A stretch of DNA of 64,000 bases, taken from NCBI RefSeq assembly GCF_900104155.1, contig NZ_FMYB01000004.1, positions 1 to 64,000 on the forward strand, given 5' to 3'. Position numbers and translations under genes: made by a program. Shown piece after piece: positions 1-8,740 of this stretch (the first letter of the stretch is position 1; every line of letters begins with the position of its first letter). Under the pieces are notes generated by a model. The model was not told the origin of the DNA. It saw only the letters and a program-made list of their open reading frames with translations, and made no database searches. Origin of the DNA: Butyrivibrio sp. INlla16 (lineage in GTDB: Bacteria > Bacillota > Clostridia > Lachnospirales > Lachnospiraceae).

Positions 1-399
1 GAAACCAAAAACGCAGATTGCTGTTTTTTTGTCGTTTTTTGTATTTTTGTACGAAACCCAAATATAAAAAGAGCCGAATTTTGTCTCAAAATTCCACCCT
101 TTCTAACTGCGTTTTTGGCCATCCTCCTTATTCTCAAATGAATTATTTGGGTCTCGCAGTTTCTTTGAGTTTCCATATCTGTCCCTTTCCCGTGTTATAA
201 TTTGTACGAGTCTTTGGACTCCCTGCATCCGGTGCTCATAGTTTGCCGACCATCTGCGCCGGGTGCGCTTTTATGGAACTCATTCCAGTATTCAGTTGTC
301 ATGCCACATTCCCCTTAACATTGAAATCTCATAGATTCCATTCGTATGCAGCGGGATTCGCCGGTAGGTGCTCTTATCCTCTTCATATTTACCTCCATA
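1..399. other. No convincing gene; left-edge non-coding stretch
   Basis: No reading frame here has a good ribosome binding site or a recognisable product. The stretch is T-rich at the left edge. It contains a perfect 12-bp inverted repeat (CCAAAAACGCAG at 5-16, CTGCGTTTTTGG at 107-118) and one copy of a TTTTGTCTC motif (79-87) that recurs upstream of the recombinase operon at about 8.6 kb. It may contain the downstream end of the Tn554-like module, but the boundary cannot be fixed from one side. Confidence 0.4.
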
Positions 400-429
400 C
401 AAAAAGGACTGCTATATTTTGCAGTCCTT
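400..429 (-). terminator. Intrinsic terminator of brnTA
   Basis: On the minus strand an 8-bp perfect stem (AGGACTGC / GCAGTCCT, 405-412 and 421-428) with an 8-nt loop is followed by a T run. It lies about 100 bases after the antitoxin stop, in the right orientation to end the brnT-brnA transcript. Confidence 0.75.
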
Positions 430-478
430 CATTAACAAAAACTATATTTACTTATCATGTATCTTCAGTGTTTATTAA

Positions 479-515
479 AGCGGATCACCAGGAATGTTCT
501 TCCTGACAATCCGCT
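479..515 (-). other. Nested inverted repeat after brnA
   Basis: An outer arm pair (AGCGGAT 479-485, ATCCGCT 509-515) encloses an inner pair (CAGGAA 489-494, TTCCTG 499-504). It begins 7 bases past the antitoxin stop codon. It could stabilise the 3' end of the mRNA or bind a protein. There is no T run directly after it, so it is not called a terminator. Confidence 0.45.
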
Positions 516-521
516 CATTGA

Positions 522-836
522 TTACAAATGACTCTCTATGACCTGGGGATCATCCAACGCATCCTCCAGTATTCTGGAAAGGACACTGGTATACCCTTTG
601 CCAAGAGATTTTGCCTTACGAAGCGCTCTGGGTGTAAGTCTTAACGTGACCGTTCCTTTTCTGCGATCCTCATTCTTTTCCTCGGAAATCCTGCGAAAAC
701 GCTTAAGCTGGTCAGGCGTCAGTTCCGGAGAATCCTCATCAAAGGTCACCGGCAGATTTTTTGCTGCCTTTATCATCTCCGTCTGTTTTTTTGTTGGTTT
801 CTTTTTAACATCAATGTTGACCTTCTTAATTGCCAT
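522..836 (-). CDS. brnA: BrnA-like antitoxin
   Basis: A 104-residue protein. The lysine-rich N-terminus is followed by a stretch ending in a ribbon-helix-helix-like C-terminal half (VTLRLTPRALRKAKSLGKGYTS), as in BrnA antitoxins, which bind the toxin and repress their own promoter. The start overlaps the end of the upstream toxin gene by 11 bases. This toxin-first order with overlapping reading frames is usual for BrnT/BrnA. The family assignment is from pattern and context. Repression of the promoter at 1111-1139 is expected from the family and is not shown here. Confidence 0.75.
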   Translation of the reverse strand: MAIKKVNIDVKKKPTKKQTEMIKAAKNLPVTFDEDSPELTPDQLKRFRRISEEKNEDRRKGTVTLRLTPRALRKAKSLGKGYTSVLSRILEDALDDPQVIESHL

Positions 837-1092
837 AGTATTCCTCCTGTTCCGCCCTTGTGGCTAATCTGGCAGATATGATGCGATATGTATCAGTCCT
901 CATGGTGTATACGACTGTCAGCACATCATCGACCAACCCAATGGTAATATATCTGTCTTCATAAAGGCTGTGTTCTTCGTCATAGAATTCGATCCTGTCA
1001 TCATCACCAAATACAAGTGCTGCTGTTGAAAAATCAATTCCATGCTTGATTATGTTTTTCTGTTCTTTTTCCTCGTCCCACTCAAAATCCAT
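826..1092 (-). CDS. brnT: BrnT-family toxin (RNase)
   Basis: An 88-residue protein with the BrnT hallmarks: an N-terminal FEWDEEKEQKNIIKHGIDF block, a central RYITIGLVDD strand pair and a C-terminal arginine region ending in RIISARLATRAE. BrnT toxins are ribonucleases that halt translation and are neutralised by BrnA. The gene has its own sigma-A-like promoter just upstream and is followed directly by brnA. Such pairs stabilise mobile elements, and this one sits at the edge of the recombinase module. Confidence in the family is high; activity is not proven. Confidence 0.85.
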   Translation of the reverse strand: MDFEWDEEKEQKNIIKHGIDFSTAALVFGDDDRIEFYDEEHSLYEDRYITIGLVDDVLTVVYTMRTDTYRIISARLATRAEQEEYYGN

Positions 1093-1110
1093 ATGTCTAC
1101 CTCTGATTCA

Positions 1111-1139
1111 ATTATCCTATAATGTAAGACAATTTGCAA
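1111..1139 (-). promoter_or_regulatory. Promoter of brnTA
   Basis: On the minus strand TTGCAA (1134-1139) is separated by exactly 17 bases from GATAAT (1111-1116), close to a sigma-A consensus. It lies 19 bases upstream of the brnT start codon. Confidence 0.65.
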
Positions 1140-1152
1140 TACTTTTTGTGTT

Positions 1153-3087
1153 TCATGGAACGAGTCTCGTCCTTGAAGGCAACAGTCCGTAGCAATACGG
1201 ACATCCATGCCCTTTATTCCTGGCGTTAAGGTTGCTCCTGTAATGATGGCCGTTACTGCACTTCCACCATATCTTGCGATTGCTGAATGGCAGGATCTCC
1301 TTGGGGCTTATATCCTGATTTCTTTCAAAATCCCATTCTTTTACAAGTTCCGGCGACACAGTAGCAAGATCATTAAAGCCGCCCAGCGCCTTCCTTCCAC
1401 CGCAATAAGGACATCCTACCCCTTTATGCCTGCTGTAGACGCTCAGCTTATATGAGTGCCCTTTTCTGCATTTCCAGTTACATACTCTGCCTGTCATATA
1501 TGTGACATCTTCAGGTCTGAGACCTTCATTTGCCTCATAGTCCCATTCCTCTGCGATATCAGGATGTATGCTCAGAAGATCGTTGCAGCCTGCCATTGCA
1601 CGTCTATTGCTGCATACAGGGCAGCCGTTTCTTATGACATCTCCGGGTCTTGAATCCCAGACATGACCTTTTTCACAATGCCACCATACCTTTAATCCTG
1701 AATTCGAAGCTATCTGAGACGGCATTATATCTTTATTCCTGTCATAATCCCATCTTTCCTGTATAACTTCAGGATACAAAGTCTTCAAGTCATTAAATCC
1801 CGGAAGTATCTCTTTTCCTGCACAATAGGGGCAGCCTGTCTTGCTTCTATCCCTTGCTGCAACTGAAGCCTTCCAGCTGTGGCCCTTAGAACATCTCCAC
1901 CAGACACGCCTTGATGAGCCTGACGTTATCTGCACAGGACTGAATTCATTCTTTTGTATGTCCCACTCATCTGCCAGTGAGGGATTTACTGTTACAAGGT
2001 CGTTTACTCCAATAACAACCTTTTTCCCTGCACATACAGGGCATCCATTTCCTCTCACACGGCTTGATATCGCAGCCTTCCATGAATGACCTCTACTGCA
2101 TTTCCACCATGCAACCTTTGAGCTTCCGGCTGCGACCTGTTCAGGAGACTTATCACTATTTTGCTCATAATCCCACTCAGCAAGAAGATCGGGTCTTACA
2201 CCTGCAAGGTCATTGACACCGGGAATCAGGATATTACCTGCGCATACAGGGCATCCGCTTCCGGCTTTTCTGGCATATACATATGCATTCCAGCTGTGGC
2301 CCTTACTGCACCTCCACCAGACCTTAAGATCTCTGCCTGCAGTCACATCCTTTGGTGTAAGATCATCATTTCTGTCATAGTCCCATTCAGCTGCTACTTC
2401 CGGCATTGTAGTTGCCAGATCATTAAAACCCTGCCAGACCTTCTGTCCTGCACAATACGGGCATCCCTGACCTCTGAACATTCTGGCATTTATCGACCTT
2501 TGCCATGTATGACCAAGACTGCATTTCCACCATACCACCTGACCGGAGGCGTATGAAAGCTCATCCGGTTCAAACGTATTCTTATCATGATCCCATTCCT
2601 GTGCAAGATCCGGTCTGACAGATGCAAGGTCATTTACTCCCTTACGGACAAGCATTGTCAGATTTGCACACTCAGGACATCCATGTCCTTCCTTTCTCTG
2701 ATATACAGCAGTTTTCCAATGATGCCCCCGTTTGCAGATCCACCAGACTCGTTTATCGCTTCCGCTCAATACGTCATCCGGCTTCAGGTCACCATTTCTT
2801 TCGAAGTCCCATTCAGCCGCAACCTCCGGCATTGTCGTTGCAAGGTCATTAAAGCCCGGCCATGCCTTTCTTCCTTCGCAATACGGGCACCCATACCCTC
2901 TGACAGCCCTTGTATTAATAACGACCTGCCAGCTGTGGCCAAGACTGCATTTCCACCACGCTCTTTTGCCGGATCCCGGCATCACCATGTCAGGTGTCAG
3001 TCCATCATTCTTTTCATAATCCCACTCCGATGCGAGAACGGGGTCAAGCGTTTTCAGGTCATTTACTCCCTGTATCAGCTTACTCAA
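1153..3087 (-). CDS. Nine-repeat zinc-ribbon protein (DUF4379-like)
   Basis: A 644-residue protein built almost wholly of nine tandem units of about 66-70 residues. Each unit has a G-x-NDL segment, an EWD(Y/F) motif, a WWKC-x-x-GH-x-W box and a closing GCPxC pair, which gives four likely zinc ligands (C, H, C, C) per unit. This is the probable zinc-ribbon domain (DUF4379), found alone or fused to nuclease-like domains. No nuclease domain is visible here. It is the last gene of the recombinase operon and overlaps the TnpC-like gene by 8 bases, so it is probably translated with it. A role in binding DNA or the transposon ends is an inference. Its units are close to each other in sequence, so copy number may vary. 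Confidence 0.7.
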   Translation of the reverse strand: MSKLIQGVNDLKTLDPVLASEWDYEKNDGLTPDMVMPGSGKRAWWKCSLGHSWQVVINTRAVRGYGCPYCEGRKAWPGFNDLATTMPEVAAEWDFERNGDLKPDDVLSGSDKRVWWICKRGHHWKTAVYQRKEGHGCPECANLTMLVRKGVNDLASVRPDLAQEWDHDKNTFEPDELSYASGQVVWWKCSLGHTWQRSINARMFRGQGCPYCAGQKVWQGFNDLATTMPEVAAEWDYDRNDDLTPKDVTAGRDLKVWWRCSKGHSWNAYVYARKAGSGCPVCAGNILIPGVNDLAGVRPDLLAEWDYEQNSDKSPEQVAAGSSKVAWWKCSRGHSWKAAISSRVRGNGCPVCAGKKVVIGVNDLVTVNPSLADEWDIQKNEFSPVQITSGSSRRVWWRCSKGHSWKASVAARDRSKTGCPYCAGKEILPGFNDLKTLYPEVIQERWDYDRNKDIMPSQIASNSGLKVWWHCEKGHVWDSRPGDVIRNGCPVCSNRRAMAGCNDLLSIHPDIAEEWDYEANEGLRPEDVTYMTGRVCNWKCRKGHSYKLSVYSRHKGVGCPYCGGRKALGGFNDLATVSPELVKEWDFERNQDISPKEILPFSNRKIWWKCSNGHHYRSNLNARNKGHGCPYCYGLLPSRTRLVP

Positions 3088-3823
3088 TGGAGTCCACCTG
3101 CCCTTCCAGCTCTTTCATGATATTCGTAAGCCTTGTTGCAGGCTTTTTTATCTCTTCCTGCACCCCATCGAATGCCTGCGGTCTTGCAGACTCAAGGAGC
3201 TTCTTAAATGCTTCGGGTCTGATGATCTTATCTTCCTTTTCATCAACCTTGATGTTATGATCTCTAAGGAGCTTATTTACCACTTCCGGATATACATTCT
3301 CTCTTATGAAGCGCCTGAGCCAGACATTCTGCTGCTTCTCTCTTCCAAGCTCTTTTTTGATATCGGCAAGCTGGTCTCTTGCCTCCTTAAGCTCATCCCT
3401 GCACCTTGCCACTTCATCGCGTTCGCTCTGCCTTTCCTTGACCATCCTGCTGTATGATTTCGACATATCCGCAAGTTCGAGATACGACTTCTTCCAGTAG
3501 GCATCTATATCTCTCAGATGCTGCTTCAGCTCTCCAAGAGTTGTGCACTGTCTTATAATTCCATCAACATCAAGGCTCTTATAATAGACGATCCCTTTAT
3601 CTTCCAGTGAATTCGAAAGGCTTTCCTTTAATTCCTCGATCCTTCTTTTGACATCCGGATCTCTGCGAAAATGATAACCCTCTGCATCAATCCCTTTCCC
3701 TGATGCGTAATCCGCAATCTTGTTATACATGAGTTTCCTGGGATTTCCATTAACCTCATTTTCAAAGTATTCCTCAACTATCCTGATAAGTTCAGCTGTC
3801 TCTGTTTTCCTGGGTCTGCCCAT
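3080..3823 (-). CDS. TnpC-like accessory protein of Tn554-type module
   Basis: A 247-residue protein that begins MGRPRKTETAELIRIVEEYF, a small N-terminal DNA-binding-like region. A long charged coiled coil follows (roughly residues 90-180). This matches the general design of TnpC from Tn554, which helps the two recombinases and affects orientation of insertion, but it is about twice the 125 residues of Tn554 TnpC. The start codon overlaps the stop of the preceding recombinase (TAATG), so translation is coupled. The assignment rests on gene order, coiled-coil design and the neighbouring recombinases. Confidence 0.6.
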   Translation of the reverse strand: MGRPRKTETAELIRIVEEYFENEVNGNPRKLMYNKIADYASGKGIDAEGYHFRRDPDVKRRIEELKESLSNSLEDKGIVYYKSLDVDGIIRQCTTLGELKQHLRDIDAYWKKSYLELADMSKSYSRMVKERQSERDEVARCRDELKEARDQLADIKKELGREKQQNVWLRRFIRENVYPEVVNKLLRDHNIKVDEKEDKIIRPEAFKKLLESARPQAFDGVQEEIKKPATRLTNIMKELEGQVDSIE

Positions 3824-5388
3824 TACCTGTATCCTCCCTTGTATTTGCGTTTAAGAAGATCTCCATAAAGTTCTGCATCTGCATGGAGCTTCAACATAGC
3901 AGAAGCAATATCTTCCTGATAGCCCTGTCCCTTTCTGACAAGCTCTATCATCTGCATCAGATATTCACAGTCTGCATCAACTGCCTTTTTCCGCTCATTT
4001 ATGATCCTGAGCTTAATTCCCTGCTTCTCGGGATAAAAATGTCTGCAGCCCATACAGCTTCCTATAACGTCCTCTCCATCGAAGTCTTTAAAGCAATCCC
4101 TGACGCTGCCCGAAATCATGCTTTCCGAATCGCACCATCCTCCCTCTACGGGTATCGTCTTATCCGGGAGCGTCGCATAATACTTCTCAGACCCGGAGAA
4201 CTCTGTGTCATCACCCCATCCGTTATATTTCTCGTATATAATGCTTTCTACAATTCCCGATAGATTTCCGTAGTAATGAGAACTCATATCTATGCTTTCA
4301 TGCCCTGCCAGTTCTTTGCAGATCACCGGTGAACCGCCTGAAAGGATCAGGTTGATCATGGCAAGATGTCTCGTATCTCCAAGATGGATCGGATAGTCCT
4401 CATCATTCATGACCTCTGCGCACAGGCTTCTGAGCCTGAGTCTGGCCATACCATAGCAGAAATATCCGCTTAAGGGATTTGCAGACGTAAGAAACAGCGT
4501 ATCAAGTTCAGGTCTCCTATAGCCATGTGCCTCTGCATCATCATGAATCCCCTGATACCATCTGATATCGTTATAGATTCTCTCCGGGATCTCATACTGC
4601 ATTTTTTCATAATCCGAGGGAACCTTGTATGAAACTCTGTGTCTGCCCTTTTTCATCTTTGTCCTGCGTATCGTAAGATAGAATCTTCCGTTCTTTTCTT
4701 CTATGCAGTCATACGGTGTCAGAAGGAATTCGGTTACCCGAAGCGGCAGAATTGCAGTAACCTCCCACCACAGATACATCGGAAAGAAATATATTTTTCT
4801 CTCCTCCGGACAGCCCCTCCAATATTTCCCAAGCTCTCTGTCAAAACGGAGATAATACTTAAATTCAGCAAGCGTCCGCCTTTCTGTCGATGCAATACGC
4901 AAGCGCTCTCTTTCAAGACTTTCAATCACTTCATCACGAAGCGGGCTTCCGCCTGGCATCATTTTTATCAGTTCCAGCACATATGGTATGTCCTCAGCAG
5001 GCAGTTCCAGAACGTCCCCATAGTCCATTTCTGTAAGCCGCCTGTAAAGTGTTGTCATTGTCAAAAGTGTGGATCTTGCCAGAACCCCAAGATTCAATGC
5101 TATATATGCCTTTACTGATTCCCTGTATACCTCAAAGCTGCATCCGAGCCATGCTCCGGCATGCCGATCATACACGTCTTCATCCATGGAAAATGCCAGT
5201 TCACTGACATGGAGATCATCTGACAATGTCCATACATCCGAGTCATAGATGCCCCCACGTATCACCCCATTTATCCTGAAGCGCCCAAAGTTCGCCCTTG
5301 CCGCTTTGATGGTCTTCTTATCAAGGCTTACCAGCTTCAGGGTTTTGGAAAATCCATCCCTATTTTCTTCCGTTATCGCTATCTGCAT
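3823..5388 (-). CDS. Tyrosine recombinase-family protein, third of trio
   Basis: A 521-residue protein. The first catalytic arginine lies in LPLRVTEFL (R217). The second box reads IHLGDTRHLAMINLILSGG (about 334-352), and GHESIDMSSHYYG (H363, Y372/373) fits the final His and nucleophile. The spacing between the first His and Arg (H335, R340) is not the usual H-x-x-R, so catalytic competence is uncertain. A C-terminal cysteine cluster (SCMGCRHFYP, about residues 445-455) resembles zinc clusters of large Tn554-type recombinases. The reading frame overlaps the upstream gene by 29 bases, which indicates translational coupling. Confidence 0.7.
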   Translation of the reverse strand: MQIAITEENRDGFSKTLKLVSLDKKTIKAARANFGRFRINGVIRGGIYDSDVWTLSDDLHVSELAFSMDEDVYDRHAGAWLGCSFEVYRESVKAYIALNLGVLARSTLLTMTTLYRRLTEMDYGDVLELPAEDIPYVLELIKMMPGGSPLRDEVIESLERERLRIASTERRTLAEFKYYLRFDRELGKYWRGCPEERKIYFFPMYLWWEVTAILPLRVTEFLLTPYDCIEEKNGRFYLTIRRTKMKKGRHRVSYKVPSDYEKMQYEIPERIYNDIRWYQGIHDDAEAHGYRRPELDTLFLTSANPLSGYFCYGMARLRLRSLCAEVMNDEDYPIHLGDTRHLAMINLILSGGSPVICKELAGHESIDMSSHYYGNLSGIVESIIYEKYNGWGDDTEFSGSEKYYATLPDKTIPVEGGWCDSESMISGSVRDCFKDFDGEDVIGSCMGCRHFYPEKQGIKLRIINERKKAVDADCEYLMQMIELVRKGQGYQEDIASAMLKLHADAELYGDLLKRKYKGGYR

Positions 5389-7243
5389 TTTTCAGTCCCC
5401 TTTCTGCTATCTGATATATAGGCTCCATATCCGCATCGGGATAAAGCATCTGAACGCTTGACATCATTTCAGATATCCCCGAAAGCACACCTTCTTTTAA
5501 GATGTTTCTGATGCGGTTCTTTTCCTCAGGCGCTGCGGATTTCATTCTTTCACACAGCTTCGCATAGTTATTCATAAGCATCTGCATGGATGTTTTGGTA
5601 TATATTTCATATCTGCACCCAAAACATCCGCTTCTGGAGCGCTCCGGGCATCCAAGGTCGGCAGCTGTCATCAGGCACAGGAATTTATCGCTTTTCGCAG
5701 GAGCTGCGCCTGCAGCGATACGCTGGATCACTTTCCCGATATGATTCCTGTCCTTTCCTTCCATGACTGCCGCAACAACCTCTCCTGCCCTGCTATAAGA
5801 CCGTGTAACCGTCTCTGTTATCTCTTCAAGCTGAAACGCAGAAAGCCCAATCTCTTTTATAAGCCTTGTCTGATCTGTAACACCGATCCTCTTAAAGTCC
5901 TCTCCTGCATACATTTTCAAAAGGAGTACAGGAATAAAGCCAAAAATGCCCCTTTCATACATCTCCATCAATATGAATTCCGGAGTATATCCTGTAAATG
6001 CAGCATCTTTCAGATATACCTGTGTGACATCAGATAAGCCTCCGATACTGCACTTATGGCTCCTTGCCAGGGATGCAAGCATATATCCCTTTGGTCTTCC
6101 CGGTTCATTGTTCCCTTCTGCATCAATTCCCTGAAGATATGACTTATTAGCTCTTCTTGACAGTATTTTTCCATTCACAGCTTCAGCCAGCTCTTTTCCA
6201 AAGAAATCCGTTACATCCCTTGGATCGCTTTCTGTTCCCACAAAAGGATCTCCTTCTTCTCTGTAAGAAAGCGAAACTGACAGGATAATGCCAAGTGTTT
6301 CCCGAAGACTGAATGGAATCTGGATCTTAAGATCAGCAATACTCCTGTGTTTACTGCTTTTATGCGGTCTCTTCGGCCGCATTCTTATCCTGAAGATAAG
6401 GTCATCTGTTACATCCTGTGCTTCCTGGGCAGTATACTCACCTGCCAGAATCTTCCGTCTGACCTCATCACCGTCGTAAGGCAGTGATGGTATCGGAAGC
6501 CTGGAAAAATCTCCTTTCCTCACTGCTCCCATAAAATGCATCGCTGTAAACAGCCATAAGTCAGCAAATCTTCTCCTTGAACATGCCTTTGCTATGAGAT
6601 CATGCACATCCCAATAACGCTGGTCGAACACAGCATATGAAATAGCCGCAAACTGATTCAAAGTATACGCTGCCCTGTTCTGTGGTACTGTCTGACGTGA
6701 CTCAAATGTATAACTCCAGTGACTGATTGGATTTCCTTCATAAGAAAAGTCAAGGAATGAATTCAGGAGTTTCATAACAGTCAGATCCATCTCTTTATTT
6801 CCGGCTTCTATAATCGCGTCAAGTTCTTCCTGCGAATACAGGATCATGTCCCTGGTAATTGAAGACAGTATAAAATCCGTCATCTTGTATGCTGAAGGAG
6901 TCCCCGAAAGCTGATTTGCTTCAAAAAATGCATTGAGACGTCCGCATGTATCCGGATAAGTCTCCTTGTATGCATCAAGCATCAGTCCTATTTTTTCTTC
7001 CCTGCTCTTCTTATACGCTTTAAGCCACAAGATTAGCTGGGGTCTGAACTGACTCATAGAATCCACCCAGACATCCCCATCTCTGAACTCAGGCGTCATG
7101 CCGAACCATCCGTTCATATCCATAAATTCGAGAAGACTATCTCTGCCGGGAATGGTATCCCTGTAAAGCGAACAGCACTCCTTTGCAGTATTTATAACTT
7201 CTCTGTAAAGCGCATACTTATTATTCGAGCCCATACATCTCAC
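5360..7243 (-). CDS. Large TnpB-like recombinase-family protein, second of trio
   Basis: A 627-residue protein, close to the 630 residues of Tn554 TnpB. It lies between two other recombinase genes and overlaps the upstream one by 23 bases. A candidate first arginine occurs in HFMGAVRKGDFSRL. A C-terminal Cys cluster (CPERSRSGCFGCRYEIY) parallels that of the third recombinase. I could not find a clear H-x-x-R...H...Y box, so this member may be divergent or non-catalytic and act as a partner subunit. Function is inferred from position, length and the shared Cys motif. Confidence 0.55.
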   Translation of the reverse strand: MRCMGSNNKYALYREVINTAKECCSLYRDTIPGRDSLLEFMDMNGWFGMTPEFRDGDVWVDSMSQFRPQLILWLKAYKKSREEKIGLMLDAYKETYPDTCGRLNAFFEANQLSGTPSAYKMTDFILSSITRDMILYSQEELDAIIEAGNKEMDLTVMKLLNSFLDFSYEGNPISHWSYTFESRQTVPQNRAAYTLNQFAAISYAVFDQRYWDVHDLIAKACSRRRFADLWLFTAMHFMGAVRKGDFSRLPIPSLPYDGDEVRRKILAGEYTAQEAQDVTDDLIFRIRMRPKRPHKSSKHRSIADLKIQIPFSLRETLGIILSVSLSYREEGDPFVGTESDPRDVTDFFGKELAEAVNGKILSRRANKSYLQGIDAEGNNEPGRPKGYMLASLARSHKCSIGGLSDVTQVYLKDAAFTGYTPEFILMEMYERGIFGFIPVLLLKMYAGEDFKRIGVTDQTRLIKEIGLSAFQLEEITETVTRSYSRAGEVVAAVMEGKDRNHIGKVIQRIAAGAAPAKSDKFLCLMTAADLGCPERSRSGCFGCRYEIYTKTSMQMLMNNYAKLCERMKSAAPEEKNRIRNILKEGVLSGISEMMSSVQMLYPDADMEPIYQIAERGLKNADSDNGRK

Positions 7244-8531
7244 CTCCGATCTCCAGAAGTGATGATATGAGCTTTTCCGATGTTATCTCCAGTTCTCTTA
7301 CGAGGTCGCCCTTGTTCTGAAGATATGTAAAAGCACTTTCCGGATTCTTGTCTCCGCGCCAGAACTGGACTTCTGCAACTTCGCATCCTCTGAGAACCAG
7401 CTGTACAGTATACCAGTGTCTGAGCGAATGAGTGCTAAGACTGTTCTCGTATAAGAGCTGCCCGTAACGTCTGAAATCAGGATCCGTACTGCTTATAAGC
7501 CATGTACGAAGATGGTCATTGATAAGCACCTTGAACTTGCGCCTGTAGGTCTCATATGACATGGCAAGACCATTGGAATTGACGAACATAGGTGCAAAAT
7601 CCGCTTCATAATCTACCGTCTTCAGATATGCCTTATGCAGTTCATAGGCTCTCATAAAAGCCTTTATGAAATCAGGGTATACCTGCTGAAAACGTTCTTT
7701 TTTGATCTTTCCAACCTCAGCACCATCATTTCTGAGCCTGTATTCGTGTTTCAGATCAATCCTGATTCTCCTGACTGCACCACCTGCTTCTTCAAAGAGA
7801 AGCCCTGCTCCGTACTTGCTGGATTCCTGCCTGACATTGCACACCTCTCCGGCTCTGAGACCGGCAAAGGCCTGGAGAGCAATACCAAAAGCAATATCAG
7901 GCGCATACTTAAATGCCATCGGCAGAAGCTGTTCCATTACTTTTGCGGGCATATCCCTGAACGGTCCGTCACTCTCATCAAACAGCCCGGTTGCCTGAAA
8001 CTTGGGGATTTTTCTTACTTTGAGTTTTCCTGTGTGGAGCCTTATCGTTGTTTCATAATAAAGCTCTTCCTTTGTGACTTTAACAAAGCCACCGTACCTA
8101 CGAGATATCGCATCCATGAAAAAAGTACAGCAGGAAATGCACCTCTCCACCGTCCCCTCTGAATGATACGTACCATCTGAATTGGCAGACATGGCATAAT
8201 AGTCAAAAAACTCCTGCATCATATCCTTTGTGATGTCAAAGACATGCCTGATCCCAAATCTGCCTCCATTCTCTACCAGTATGTAATTCAGCATCTTACA
8301 TATGTAGTAGAGCTTTGGCTCCGGGTTGGACTGAAGCGGCTTGTATGTCCGGTATGTGTAAATACCTGCATAATCCTGCAGTCTGGTGAACCGTTCGATT
8401 ATCCCATACTCGTTCTTGAGTACAATGAATGATCTGTCAAAGCTCTCACCATTCTCTATGCAGTTCCTGACAGTAAAAACAGCATACTTCAGCCTCCTCT
8501 CCTCCAACTGATTTTCTCTTACAGTTTCCAT
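7221..8531 (-). CDS. Tyrosine recombinase (TnpA-like), first of trio
   Basis: A 436-residue integrase-type recombinase with intact catalytic boxes: FAGLRAGEV (Arg about 225), STHSLRHWYTVQL (His 368, Arg 371), WRGDK (Trp 391 in the histidine/tryptophan position) and AFTYLQ (Tyr 403 as nucleophile). It is the first gene of the operon, preceded by a GGAG ribosome binding site and a TATAAT -10 box at 8565-8570. Tn554-type elements use two such enzymes plus TnpC to cut and rejoin at a fixed site. Here there are three recombinase-family proteins, as in recombinase-in-trio elements. Confidence 0.85.
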   Translation of the reverse strand: METVRENQLEERRLKYAVFTVRNCIENGESFDRSFIVLKNEYGIIERFTRLQDYAGIYTYRTYKPLQSNPEPKLYYICKMLNYILVENGGRFGIRHVFDITKDMMQEFFDYYAMSANSDGTYHSEGTVERCISCCTFFMDAISRRYGGFVKVTKEELYYETTIRLHTGKLKVRKIPKFQATGLFDESDGPFRDMPAKVMEQLLPMAFKYAPDIAFGIALQAFAGLRAGEVCNVRQESSKYGAGLLFEEAGGAVRRIRIDLKHEYRLRNDGAEVGKIKKERFQQVYPDFIKAFMRAYELHKAYLKTVDYEADFAPMFVNSNGLAMSYETYRRKFKVLINDHLRTWLISSTDPDFRRYGQLLYENSLSTHSLRHWYTVQLVLRGCEVAEVQFWRGDKNPESAFTYLQNKGDLVRELEITSEKLISSLLEIGGEMYGLE

Positions 8532-8564
8532 TTTTCTCCTTTCCGGCCTATGGCCTAAAGGAGT

Positions 8565-8677
8565 ATTATATGGTAGGCTGTCTTATGAAAAAAAGACAAA
8601 ACCATTTCGTCTCTTTTTTATTCCGAACAGTTTTGTCTCTATAATGTTTTGTCTCTTTTTTACATCAGCGACAAAAC
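8565..8677. promoter_or_regulatory. Recombinase operon promoter with repeated GACAAAAC motifs
   Basis: On the minus strand TATAAT (8565-8570) precedes the recombinase operon, with only a weak -35. Around and upstream lie several copies of one octamer in both orientations: GACAAAAC at 8595-8602 and 8670-8677, GTTTTGTC at 8630-8637 and 8646-8653, and a near copy (ATTTCGTC) at 8604-8611. Such a cluster could be the operator for autoregulation or recombinase binding sites at the element end. Confidence 0.5.
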
Positions 8678-8740
8678 TCAATAAAGCCTGTATTTTCAAT
8701 GTTTAAGAGGGATTGGGAGGTTTCGTCCTCCGAGAGTTGG

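Noticed and set aside
243..506. Plus-strand frame of 87 codons
   Set aside because: It runs through the brnTA terminator and hairpin, has no ribosome binding site and no recognisable protein pattern.
522..1092. HicAB or RelBE pair
   Set aside because: The toxin pattern (FEWDEEKEQKNIIKHGIDF and the C-terminal Arg region) and the toxin-first overlap fit BrnT/BrnA better.
2587..3260. Several plus-strand frames of 76-177 codons
   Set aside because: They are antisense to the zinc-ribbon repeats and repeat only because that gene repeats.
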